A stretch of 64,000 bases of DNA from Lophius americanus. Its lineage: Eukaryota > Chordata > Actinopteri > Lophiiformes > Lophiidae. Shown in pieces: positions 21,991 to 32,970 of the stretch. The translations under genes were made by a program, and so were the position numbers. Below the pieces are notes generated by a model. That model did no database searches and was not told the origin of the DNA. It saw nothing but the letters and a program-made list of their open reading frames with translations. Positions within the stretch are counted from its first letter, which is position 1, and each line of letters begins with the position of its first letter. Location: positions 7,842,001 through 7,906,000 of the forward strand of contig JBBDHG010000008.1 in the NCBI GenBank assembly GCA_037951165.1, read 5' to 3'.

Positions 21991-24857
21991 GGACAGCCGC
22001 TGATGATGATGGGCTGCAGGTTTGACTGAATGGATGAGGCTACCTTATTGAGTGCAACTGATATCAATTGATGCCTCAGACTGTGGACCAGATCATTGAG
22101 ACCGAGCACGTGCGATAGGTGAGGATAGAGTGGTATGAGCTTTACTGTAACAGAAAGGTGTGAGAGGATTGTCTTTCTGAATGAACTTTCAATAGATCTC
22201 CATAACAACTTCATAGACCTTCATGAAACTTGATGGAAGTTTGCTATATGAACCAGAAAATAAGCCAGTTCTTTTGCAAATCCTTACCACAGAGGTCACA
22301 GGTGTTTACAAAGGTCAGAAACTCAACTGAAAACTCTACTGAACTGACGTCCACAAAACTTTGTGGATGGGTGAAGCATGGTTCAGATAAAAGCCTTACA
22401 TTTTACTTTAACTTTATTTATCATTGCAATCACAACACCTCAAATTACTGTCACTACCAAGAGAGTTCAGTTTTTTTTTCCTCAAACGGTGGACCTTTTA
22501 TAGCAGGATAATGCCATAATACATAAATGGATTATCTCACTTTCTATCATTTTTGAGAGCATTTTCTCTCTGCTGTCTTCTTTGCTCCTTGTTTTTAATC
22601 AGAGAATATTTCCAGGAAACAAAAAAAAATCAGTTTGTGACAATCCAAAAAAAAATGTGGATCCACCAGATTAAATACAGACGTTTGAATGACTGTTGAA
22701 CCTCGTCAGAGGAATGCACACTACTGAGGAACGTTCCAGTTTGAAGATTGTTTTAAGAAATCTGTGAATATTAGTAACGTATGGTTGCTATTTGTCTTTA
22801 AACTGTGCCTGCATAATTACAGTGTCTCAACTGACTCGCACAAACATTTTCTATTAAATAATTATTAATGCTGAAAACTGGGAGAAATAGTCACTGAAAC
22901 AAGTTGGACCTTTAATTCCTCATAAACTGTGACGGGATTATTTGATAATCTGAAGTGCCCTCTTTGACATTTGATTGGGTTGAGGGGTTTCTGAGTGTTT
23001 GAGGCAAATGTGAAATATAAATGCTGGTATTTGTTTTTCTTTAAAGCAGCAGAAGAGTTTCAGGGCAGTGAACTAGAAAATTAAATTCTACTGGGTGTTG
23101 TGCCTTTTTCTCAGTGAGGTCAATATTAAATTCATAACCTATACCTCCTTCTTCTCTGAGAAAGGACTGAAGGAAGCTGCAGTGAAAGAGGCCAATGTCT
23201 AGCTACTTTCATAAATACATAGAACATTTTATTTATCAAAAATCCAGCATCATTGCATTCATCAAGGATAATATATGTATGTGTATTAAAAGCATTTTGA
23301 CTTATTTTGGTGATTTCTGTGTGAGTGTCTTCTACTGGGTCAGTATGATAGAAAGGAGATCCTCTAAAGAGACTTTAAACTCAAAATTCTTGAGAGGGGT
23401 CATGAAAGTTGATATACAACTTATTTTCAAAGGCTTGAGACTGAGACTCACCCTCAAATAACTTGATACTTTTAAAGATATGAGACCTTGATTGCACTCC
23501 AGAAAACTCCATGAAGTGAGTAAATATGAACTACATTACAGTGAAATACATTAAGATAAATACATTGAACTCCTCGACTTGATTCGTGTGCAATCAATTT
23601 GGGTTCAATCGGGCCAATGGTTAATAAATGATGTCCAACATCCACTAAGGATTGGAACGAAATATGATATAAACAAGATACTTCTCCTTGTGTCGATTCA
23701 TATTCACCAAATCTAATAATTTACCATGTCTTCCAAGGAGGAATATCAAAAGCATTTGTCTCAATTGCAGGATGTCCTTGTTAAAATGTTTAACCTTAAA
23801 TCCATTTTAGTTTATGGAGATATTTCTTTACATTTTAGTGCAGTTGAAGACCAGACCTCATTTTAGCCTGCTGTCTATACTTCTAGGGTGTGAGGCACAA
23901 CTCATCTTTTATTCTACTCCACTTCCATATATATTATTTGAAAATAAACATATATAGAAGACATATGGCGCTGTCATTTTGAGTTGGACCTTCCTAAAAG
24001 AGATTCTGATCCCAAGACGCCATCCTGCTGAAGTAAAAGGTCATCTCAAACATCAAGTAAATGCTAGTGGACAGGTGTGGCTGCTGCTCTGCATGTGCAA
24101 CATGTGAAAAGTCTAATCCGGTTATCGTTGTGTATATTCACATCGTCCTGTGAGACAAATCGGGCCTGACTCTACCCGGCTGTCTCCGTCTGTTCGTGTT
24201 GGCAGTCACAACGTAAACAATCTCCCACATCTAAAAACAAACACATTCTCATATTCCAGTGTAAAATACAATTTAACAAGGCGCTAAGTGATAACAGCAA
24301 AACTATGTCTTCTCGCTGTCTCTCACATGTAACGCCACCACTTTGCCTCCTCGCTCGGTGCAGATGTGACCCCCCCCAACCCATGATCTATTTATAATTA
24401 CTCCGTTTCTTCTTCTTCCTTTTTCCTTTACATCTCTCCTTTTATGGACGTAAGACCAACAACAACTTGTTTTCTCCCTTTCAGGAGGAAAAGGAATGCC
24501 TGGCACCATAGAGTCGAAACACACAGTATGCAGCTTCAGCTGTTTTATTTCATCATAGCTTTATTTCCAGCCATGTTAAATATGCTTTCAAATGACTTCA
24601 CTTAAAAGAAATGTTTTTTTATTGGCTTACTACGGTTTAAAATATGCGAATCTGTCTTTCTTACCTCACCCAGATTAAATAATATGAGTGAATAATTTTT
24701 GTTAGAACTATGTTCTTAGAAATTTGATCTTTGGATAACAAACAAGAACAATGTTAATTACCACTGTAGAAGAGCTATTAATCTGTTAATGTAGTCCTTA
24801 GTCTTTCACACGTCCCGTCTGCTACAACACGTATAGATATCCCTTCTTAATGCAGAT
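21991..24857. other. No gene recognised
   Basis: Mostly AT-rich unique DNA. The open frames at 21,987-22,214 (-), 22,230-22,511 (+), 23,195-23,461 (+) and 24,172-24,524 (-) have no recognisable domains. The part from 24,040 to 24,330 is richer in G+C. Confidence 0.4.
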
Positions 24858-24971
24858 ATCATTGTAGTTAAACTGGATTTGATTACTTTGCATGTATCAT
24901 TGTAGTTAAGCTGGATTTGATTACTTTGCATGTATCATTGTAGTTAAGCTGGATTTGATTACTTTGCATGA
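24858..24971. repeat. 38-bp tandem repeat, three units
   Basis: Units start at 24,858, 24,896 and 24,934. Each reads ATCATTGTAGTTAA(A/G)CTGG followed by ATTTGATTACTTTGCATGT (the last unit ends in A). Units 2 and 3 are identical except for the last base, so the expansion is recent. Confidence 0.95.
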
Positions 24972-25174
24972 ACAGGTTATATTGAATACTTGGTATGTAT
25001 ATATATATACACTGTCTTTTATGAGTTTGATTACTGTTTGGTGATTGAGAGAGAAAGTAATTCTACCTAACGTTATTATTAGGTCTTTGTCCTTCTCTCC
25101 CCCCTTTTTAGTTCCACCTACTTGGCATATACAAGAGTAACCAGATGTTCTGCTCATCCCTTCATGCAAATAAG
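24972..25174. other. No feature recognised
   Basis: AT-rich, with a short TA-alternating tract near 25,000-25,010. Confidence 0.5.
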
Positions 25175-25178
25175 TTAC

Positions 25179-26002
25179 TGTGACACCCGGACGGGTAAAA
25201 AAAAGGGGATGACGACCTGCATCTTTACTTCACTTTTTTTTGTCTTCAGTTTCTTTTCCTTGCTTCACTTTTTACGTTCTGTTCTTTTGTTCGTTCTAGT
25301 TCGTTCCTCTTCACTCTTAAGATCTTAACCCTCTTGAGCTCTTAACCCGTGTAGCTTTATTAATTTTGCCTTTTTCTAAGTTGTTTGCTTTTGGGCTTTC
25401 GTTGATTTTTCGCCGTTCAGTTATACTTCGTATTCTTAACTGATTGTTTATTGACCATTGTAACCCTGGGCACAATAACAGCACTCAAACGTTCTACTTT
25501 TTTTTAACCTGATCCTAAGAGTACATTTTTAATCCCTTTTCACTCTGAGACTGTCAGCCCTGAAAAGGGTAAATTTTCCGTAAGAAGTTTCGTGAGTCCT
25601 ACGACTCTTGTCGGAAATTAGTTTGCAAGCTAAAGGGACCAGTATCCTGTTCCCATTTCTGCATTCTGCAACAAGGACGATCAGCTCCAGGTCCATCTCT
25701 TGCCTTGTCCAGTCTTCGTACGGCAGCGATGATAGAGTCACCTGGAGGGAAGTCTACAGCTGAATTTGGAACATTGACTTTCTTCCAGGTAGAGGAAACT
25801 GCCTGATTGAGTGCAACACCCCAATCCACGGACGTGATTGCGACCAGCACAAGTAAGACCGTTCTATCACGCTCATTCGTGATCTGGGTTTGATGTACAA
25901 TATCTAAGTCCCTTTAAATTTTATCGTGCCTTTATCAATGTTTAAGTTCCAGAGAATTCAAAACCGTCAATAATTCCTCTCTATCACTATGAACCATGAG
26001 TC

Positions 26003-26035
<33 letters not shown>

Positions 26036-26199
26036 ATATGCATTAACCTGTTTATTTACCTCATTATCATTTATACATATTTATCCTGTTTTGTTTAGTG
26101 TGTAGTTGAATAAACATATTTAAGCACAACAGGTCCTGTCCTCCTTCTTGAAGAGAAATGAGAGTACTTTGTAAAAGAGTTCATGAATAACCCGCTACA
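25179..26199 (+). mobile_element. Solo LTR (1,021 bp) with 4-bp target duplication
   Basis: Starts TGTGACACCCGG and ends CCCGCTACA. TTAC flanks it on both sides (25,175-25,178 and 26,200-26,203). From about 25,361 to its end it aligns in order with the reverse strand of 59,283-58,369 inside the Gypsy cluster. Shared blocks include GATTTTTCGC, GTTCAG, AACTGATTGTTTAT, GCAACAAGGACGATC, CAAGTAAGA(C/T)CGTTCTATCA and GAGAGTACTTTGTAAAAGAG. It contains a CA microsatellite and GAATAAAC. The open frames inside it on the minus strand are not genes. No internal region remains. Confidence 0.8.
26005..26033. repeat. (CA)n microsatellite
   Basis: About 14 CA units inside the solo LTR. The related LTR at 58.6 kb has only a short, interrupted CA stretch at the same place. 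Confidence 0.95.
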
Positions 26200-26344
26200 T
26201 TACCATTCAATGAGTCAACCTGACCATTCGTACTTCTTTGTTAAGGCTGACAGACTTACAGCTTTAACTGATATAAATCTTAGTTTTATATTTCTTCTAA
26301 CATTCATTTTTCTAAATAAACTTGTTCCTTTAAGTTCATAATGG

Positions 26345-27212
26345 CTCATATACAGCTTTTATGATATGATACGTCCCCCGAAAAGTCGGGGGTATAATGA
26401 TAATAATAGCGACCCATTGTTTGATTTTGGAAAGGTCGGTTGTATGTCTCCAACACTAGGGTGAGCTTTAGCTTCCAAAGTTGAGTGTAAGTTTGGTGCA
26501 TATGACTCAATTTGAGAATTCTATCTTGAATACATCATGTTTTACTTTAAAAGTTAAAACTTTACTCACTAGGGAAATTTTTTTACAAAAAACACTGTCT
26601 TTAGGACATAACTTCCAAACCATTGGTCCAATTTGGTCCAATTTGGTGCATTTGGTCAATTTTATGAATATTTTCCAAACTTAGCTCATATACAAGTTTT
26701 ATGATTTGAGCAGTTTACAGGTGGAGCGAAAAAATATCACACGCTCCCCCTATTTTACTCAATGGGGAGCTTTTTTCATGAAAAACACTGTTTTCTGCAC
26801 GCAACTCAAAAACTATGTCATGGATCATTTTCAAATTTTATACCGCCATAGATCTTGGTGTGAGAAAGAACTGTATGGATTTTGGGAAAGGTTGGCTGTA
26901 TATTTCCAACCCAAGGTTTGGGTTTATGTTTGGGACATAATTTCTCACCCATTGATCTGAATTAGTCCAAATTTGGTGTTTATACTGGAGGAGGTCTATC
27001 TTGTTTGTATCATATGATACCCATATTTTAATCTGATAGTTCATATTTTACTCAGTTATGGGAGCCTTTTTAAAAAAAAACTGAAGTACTGCAGACTTTG
27101 GATTTAATTTAAGGGGTTCAATCAGGGGGATTGCTTGTACAACGAAGGGGATTGGGGACTTTTTCAGGATATACCCTTGCTGTGGGGGACGACAGCGTAT
27201 GTCTAGTTTACT
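26345..27212 (+). repeat. Family X, long copy
   Basis: Opens with a perfect hairpin (26,375-26,392). Internal sub-units follow: GGAAAGGTCGGTTGTAT, ACTCACTAGGGAAATTTTTT, AAAAACACTG, CATTGGTCCAATTTGG and TGGGGAGCTTTTTTCATGA, repeated with variation. It closes with GGGGGATTGCTTGTACAACG, GGGGATTGGGGACTTTTTCA and GGATATACCCTTGCTGTGGG. At about 870 bp it is longer than the copy at 47,098-47,640, through extra sub-units. Confidence 0.75.
26375..26392. repeat. Perfect hairpin, 7-bp stem
   Basis: CCCCCGA - AAAG - TCGGGGG, at the 5' end of a family X copy. Confidence 0.9.
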
Positions 27213-27939
27213 AAAAGAGGACTATTCAGGATCATGGACTGTAATTTTGAAGATACGTAAAATTTGATGGTTGGACATTTTACAATGGAGTAAATCAAGC
27301 GTTCGTTGACTTAACATAGAGGAGATGGATCCGATTCTGGAGTACACATGACACATTTTTTTCTTTGGTGATCCAACTTCTACGTGCCTCCAAAACAATT
27401 CTTCAATAGCCACACTGGTCTGCAGGCAGTGGGCGTTACACAAACTGTGTGAGCAAACTGGCACATAAATAATGAGTGTAGGCTTCACATTGCAATTATC
27501 TTGGAATTGAACAACATTTTCTAAAATATCACAGTGTGGGCCTCGCCAAAAGATCTCTGATGTGATCTCTTCGACTCACTCCTGAAAGTTATAGTGACAG
27601 GAGATTTTAAACGCACCATTAGCTTGAGCATTTACCAGACTAATCTGGGGTTTGAAGATTAGTGGAAACAACCATAATAAAAGTCTGGTAATTTCTAGCT
27701 CTTTCCTCCTTTATCATCATTGATAATGTTCCTCCATTCAGATGTCCTCCTGTCCTTTCCTGTTTTCCTCCTTTCCTACGTCTAACCTTTTTGGCCTTTT
27801 TTCTTTTTAATTCAAGATATGCTTTTTTCTCTCTCATATTTTCTTCCTGGACATTTGGACATTACGGAAAGATTCCACACTGATGTCTTGATCATTTTCC
27901 TTTTTCCATTTCTCAGCTGACTGACACATTTTCCCACTT
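27213..27939. other. No gene recognised
   Basis: AT-rich. The minus-strand frame at 27,640-27,837 is Lys/Arg-rich only because the plus strand is a pyrimidine tract. Confidence 0.45.
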
Positions 27940-28001
27940 GAATGATTTTTTTGGAAGGTGGACAGTTTGTGAATGATTTTTTTGGAAGGTGGACAGTTTG
28001 T
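27940..28001. repeat. 31-bp perfect tandem duplication
   Basis: GAATGATTTTTTTGGAAGG followed by TGGACAGTTTGT occurs twice without a gap (27,940 and 27,971), with no mismatch. Confidence 0.95.
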
Positions 28002-29185
28002 TTTGTGAATTTCTAAGTCCAGAGTGAGCGCAATTAGAGAGTGAAAAAATGGTGGACTACAGAATGTCAGCAGACTATTAACAAACTTGCTGTTGGCAGC
28101 GCAGCTCCTCTTCATCTCCACATCGGGATAAAACCAACCCAAGAGACTGGTGCCTCCGAGTCCCTCAGTAGACTTAATTTAAAAGAGTTAAAATCAATTT
28201 ATCTGAGCTCTGCTGGGTCAAATTAACTATCTCCTTGTATGAAGAAACAACCAACTACTTGACAGCTTGTCCAGATCACCGTCTGTGTCCGTCTGTCTGT
28301 CAGCTGGCAGAGCACTTTTAATTTCTTTCCCCATCTCCGACTCTCACTCGGAGCCTGGGCCGTCCGCATGGCGAGCTTCGATCTGCCAAGAAATGTGACT
28401 GGATAGCGACGTCGCTTGTGCTGCTCTAGTTTGTAATAGTTCACAGTGACTGCTCTTATTTGTTGAGACGCACAGCAAAGATGACCAGTTAAAAGTGAAT
28501 GTTTCCCTTTGGAAGAAAAATGAAGAAAAACACTGAAGATTTGAGAACTGATTTTGACGATTGAGTTTCTGATTTTGGAGTTTAACAGTGAGGCCAAAGC
28601 TTTTCCTCCCACAGTCGAGCTGCTTGCAGAACATTAATGTGTCAGTTTATGTAAAAATATTTGAGCTGCTGGGTAAAAAAGGAGTATCTTAACAAATCTG
28701 ATAAGTAGTTTCTAACTTTTTAAGTACTTCCTGCTACTTCAGTCTTAGACACATATAGTAAATATATCTCGGAATAAGCACACACAGGAACAAACTGAAA
28801 AAGTTGTAGGAAGCACAAAAACGGAATGACAAGGGAAGACACAGTTGAAACTACAGAAGAAATAAACAAAGAAGGAAGTTAAAAGAAAAAAATTACAGAC
28901 AGAAATAACTCACAAAATTAAACAGGAATTATCTAAACCAAAGCCATGACAGCGAGAGAGGTATTTTAAAGATAATTTTCCTTAATTATGAAAACACATT
29001 CCCTCGTTGTTGTGGCTTATTTACTTGGTAGATTACAACAACCTCGAAACCATGGTAATTTTAGCTGCTTTTGAAACTTTTAACTCTTCATTATTGTCTT
29101 GTAAATGTGTTGCTGGACATTTAGAGGATTATGGAGTAGCGTCATAATTGATGTATACATGGTTGGAAATTGACACATTCCTATT

Positions 29186-29188
<3 letters not shown>
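28002..29188. other. No gene recognised
   Basis: The frames at 28,223-28,634 (-) have no recognised domain. The segment from 28,260 to 28,400 is richer in G+C and could be non-coding conserved DNA, but evidence is thin. Confidence 0.4.

Positions 29189-29219
<31 letters not shown>
29189..29219. repeat. (TA)n microsatellite
   Basis: An uninterrupted TA run of about 15 units, self-complementary. Confidence 0.95.
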
Positions 29220-29222
<3 letters not shown>

Positions 29223-30189
29223 GACTTTCCATCGGCATCGCAGTGAAGAGAAAATTCCATAAATTTTATTATTTTTGGCTGAAATATTCCCCTAAATTGT
29301 TGGGTGAATAATATGCACTGGGCTCACATAATCATCACAAATAAAAGTTTGAGCACTGCCAAATTTAACAGTGTATTGTTTTAGTCACAGGCTGTACCGC
29401 CCCGGACTTATCGCCTGTTTAATTCATTTGTGAGGTTCTAGGATATCTGACTGTGCAGCCTCCTGTGTGTGACTGGCTCCCGTTGCTGGAGGCATTACCT
29501 GGTTCTTCTCTGATTCAAGACAAGGAACACCTGATTGACGCCGGACAAAGACCAGCCCAGGAATTTTGATGAAGCAGCCACAATGAGAACATTAGAGAGC
29601 TACGTAGTCCGTGGCAACTGATTAAATGTGCCTCGTCCGTTTTGTGTGTCAATGTATCAAAGTGATAATCTTTGAGATTTGTATTGTAAATATGATCGAG
29701 GCACTAGGTAACTGGGAATTGGGTCTGGGTTGGTTACTACACATGGCCCGCATTTAGACTTTAATTTCTATAGTATTATTTCAGCAATGCTGTTTAATGT
29801 GTTTTGGTTAACCTTTGGGTCACAGGTTAGCTAGAGAGGTTTTAATTTCACATTCTTTTGTTTCCACACGAGATAGGTTGGTTTCTTTCCTCGTTTGATT
29901 CATGATTTCATTGTTTTAGACAGCATTTTCTGCCTTTTTCCCCATACTTGTCACTCTGCCTCAGTTTATTTAATTCACCTGTAACATCTTCGTACAACTG
30001 TATCAGACACCTTTGCTCACCTGTAACATCTGGTTTCAATGTGGCTTCCCTTTTCCTAACAAGTTTGGTCATAACAGGTATGTTCAACACAATGGATGAA
30101 CACTATGATAATCTTGTAAAACTATCTAAGTAATGTCCTTCAGTTTTTGGAAGTATATAGGAGATATTAAGTCAATAACAATAATAGTT
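29220..30189. other. No feature recognised
   Basis: Mixed-composition DNA. CACCTGTAACATCT recurs at 29,978 and 30,019, a local duplication of 14 bases. Confidence 0.45.
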
Positions 30190-30490
30190 TAAGAGTATTA
30201 GCGCCTTAACATTGGATTTTGATAGAGAGCTGTGTTAACGGTATGTCCTTTGAGCACGCACAGGCCTCTGAGCGCTGTGTGGGATGCAAAGGCAGCGATG
30301 TGAGATAACTCCATGCCCTTTAATAACAGACCAGATGATAAATTACTTTAATCAGAGGAGTGGGCTTTTCCTGTAACTTATCATACAGGAAGCTTGTGAA
30401 GGGAATTGTTACGTCAAGCCTCATTGAGCGTCTTAATGTGAATCTTACGTGCCCGTGATTAGATTAAGGCTGTGACATGGCGGCCAGTGG
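30190..30490. other. Candidate conserved non-coding element
   Basis: Unique, non-repetitive DNA with motifs typical of developmental enhancers: GATAAATTACTTTAATCAGA, GTGATTAGATTAAGG, CATTGAGCGTCTTAATGTG. Composition is balanced. Inference only. Confidence 0.3.
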
Positions 30491-31085
30491 ATCAGTCGCT
30501 ATGATGACTTCTTATTTTACTTCAAAGGGATGGATGGAGGTGGGCTAAGAGAAATGGAGGACTGGAGTGCGATTGAGGAGGGCAGGAGTCAGTGAACGGA
30601 TCAATGGAAGTCATTATATGGTGCTTACCGTTTGGCCAGGTCATGGTGTGATTGATGTGTCGCGGCAGGTAACGGTCCTCTGCATTCTCCGCCGCAGCAA
30701 ACAGAGATGATGAACTCGGATGTGCTGACTTGTCAACTTCTCACGGTTCATCCGGTTTAGTGGCTAGCAGGGGAGACTGAAGGCAGTGTCATGATCCATG
30801 CAGACAAGATACATGGCAGCGTAATTATAGTCCCCAGGGAAGCACAAATTTGAGTTTACTCAGGCAGCTGAGTTGGCGGCAGACAGGACTAAAGTTGAAG
30901 ACTTCCAGATCAAATATCCCAATTACTTTCTGTCCTTTAGAGTTAGTTCAGCAGCTCTTGGGGAACAGAATGATGCAGCAAAGTGACGTCTACTGACGTG
31001 AGGAGAACAAGTGAAATGAATCCGCTAAACTTCAACTGTATCCCCTAAAAATGTAAAAGCGCGTGAAAGTTCAAATCAACTGCTG
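30491..31085. other. No gene recognised
   Basis: Balanced-composition DNA without recognisable coding or repeat signal. Confidence 0.4.
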
Positions 31086-31215
31086 GCCTTGGGGCCTCTC
31101 TGTGTGAATGTTCTACCCTGTCTGAATTGGTTCCCTTCAGGTTTCCTTTCACAGTCCAAAAAGATGTGACATGGGGGGATTGGTTACTTGAAACACTCAG
31201 AAAGTGTGAGAGGTG
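31086..31215 (+). repeat. SINE body fragment
   Basis: GGCCTCTCTGTGTGAATGTT, then GTTCCCTTCAGGTTTCCTTT, then CACAGTCCAAAAAGATG matches the body of the SINE at 11,911-12,111; the head is missing. Confidence 0.55.
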
Positions 31216-32019
31216 AGCGAATAGCTTTTGAGGTGTTCAAAAAGCTACATAAATTGAGTAAATTATGAAAGATTTGATTAAAATATGTATATATATTATA
31301 TGATATATACATCAATTCATATGCAGATTCATATGCAATGCATTTGGACTAAATCATGACAACGTTTGAGAAATTATGGACTGAAAATTCTGCAGATAAA
31401 GCTCTCCCTAGTCTCAGAATTATAAAACTGAACTTTCCCAAAATCACCTTAGTTGTGCGGGTTTTAAATTTGAAAAGGATGCATGATATTGTTTTTGACT
31501 TATCAAATAAACTAGAGGAACCATCTTTTAGCTGGGAAGGAAATCTTAGAGGGAAGCCCTAACTGGCAAAGTCTCACTGTTTTATGATTAGATGTCCTGT
31601 CGCTAAAACAACCACAACCTAAAATCAAATTTTAAATGGGTAAAAGGCCTGGCTCACCGGCGTGGAGCGTAGTATCATGGGTCAGGAAAGAATCCAATCA
31701 ATTTTCACGCGAATCCTTTTTGCCCCTCTTCCTCTAACAGTGCTTTAGAGTGTATTCAGCATTTCTTCTAATGACCCAAAAGTAACTGATGGGGGTCAGG
31801 CAAGCTAAACAGTAATGTGAAGGATTGTCTGGTCTTGGCGAAGGTATGCACTCTACACAACGCAATCTTAGTTACCAAAAGTCCTAAACATACACTGTAA
31901 AATATAATAAGTTGGCTTGATTTAAAAAAAAAGTCATAAAGCTGATTGAATCGAAATTAGCTAGTAAAGTATACTGTTGAAATGAAATGCTGTTTCTTAA
32001 GTTTTAACAACTTTAAGTG
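31216..32019. other. No gene recognised
   Basis: AT-rich. The frame at 31,356-31,562 (+) has no recognised domain. A palindromic AT tract lies at 31,285-31,310. Confidence 0.45.
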
Positions 32020-32285
32020 ACATACCTTTCTGTTGGGGATGACAGCATAGGCTTCCAGTTAAATTAAAGGCCCCCACTCCCCTGCATTTTAAAAGCATTC
32101 CCCCTAATTGAACTCCTTAATTTAAAATGTTATGGCTGAAAAAGTGTGTTTTCATGAGAAAAACTAAAAAGCTCCACCTTGTGAATATAATATGATCGAT
32201 AGAGTAAAATACGATGAATAACTCAAATGAACCAAATTTTGGCTAAATCGTTTCAATGGTTAGGAGGTCTGACAAACATTCAGTA
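32020..32285 (-). repeat. Family X, partial copy with inverted end
   Basis: Reverse orientation: CCCCCACTCCCCTGCATT, CATTCCCCCTAATTGAACTC, CTTAATTTAAAATGTTATGG, AAAAGCTCCACCTTGTGAAT, ATTTTGGCTAAATCG. It is preceded at 32,024-32,055 by ACCTTTCTGTTGGGGATGAC and AGCATAGGC, which is the family 3' tail in the forward orientation. The end is therefore inverted on itself. Confidence 0.65.
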
Positions 32286-32380
32286 GTTTTCATTAAAAAA
32301 ATGTAATTTCTGAGCAGAGGTGTGTTGGTATGTTGCGCTCATGAACCCGCAGCACACACAAAAATTCAAATTGCAAGCTA
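32286..32380. other. Short AT-rich spacer
   Basis: Includes GGTATGTTGCGCTC, resembling a common fish repeat end; not classifiable. Confidence 0.35.
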
Positions 32381-32970
32381 TAATAATAATAATAATAATA
32401 ATACATTTAATTTATAACGCAATTTACATTTGGATCAAATCTCAAAGTGCTACAAGGTAAAAGCAGATAAAAGCATCAATAAAAAATATAATTATAACTA
32501 TATAAAAACATAAAAAAACTAAACTAAAAAAACAGCAATGTTAATTAAAGTTATAGGTTCTGATAAAAAGGAAAGCTTTAAGTCTTTTGTCTTTTGTTGT
32601 CTGTGGAGCCCTCAGATGGTCTGGGAGGGCTCTCCACAAACGAGGGGCAGCAGAACAGAAGGCCCGATCACCCATGGTGCTGAGCTTAGTCCGGGGAAGG
32701 AGGAGGCAGTATGAGTTGGTAGAACGGAGGGATTGTGTTGAGGTCGGTGGGGTGAGTAGTTCCTTTAGGTAGGGGGGTGCATTACCATGGATGCACAGGT
32801 GAGTGAGGAGAAAGATCTTTTAATCAATCCTGGTGGAGATGGGAAGCCAATGAAGGGAATGAAGAACGGGGGTGATGTGTTCGTGTTTACGAACTCTCAT
32901 CGGGATCCTTGCAGCACTGTTTTGAACATACTGTAGTCTTTGAAGACTTTTATCAGGGATCCCGGGTGGC
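32381..32970 (-). pseudogene. L2-type LINE: RT C-terminal remnant with (TTA)n tail
   Basis: On the minus strand one frame reads DKSLQRLQYVQNSAARI, then KHEHITPVLHSLHWLPIST, signatures of the end of L2/CR1-superfamily ORF2. After a frame change it continues as HLCIHGNAPPYLKELLTP, TKLSTMGDRAFCSAAPRLW and RALPDHLRAPQTTKD. It then runs into an A/T-rich 3' UTR ending in ATTGCGTTATAAATTAAATG and a (TTA)n tail at 32,381-32,403. The 5' part of the LINE is missing and at least one frameshift is present, so it is inactive. A second L2 lineage, different from the copy at 19.1 kb. Confidence 0.85.

Noticed and set aside
24858..24971. CRISPR-like array
   Set aside because: Units are contiguous without spacers and the genome looks eukaryotic; it is a simple tandem repeat.
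27640..27837. Lys/Arg-rich minus-strand frame
   Set aside because: Produced by a T/C-rich tract on the plus strand; no domain or splice context.
32587..32772. Plus-strand frame at 32.6 kb
   Set aside because: Antisense to the C-terminal coding part of an L2-type LINE.
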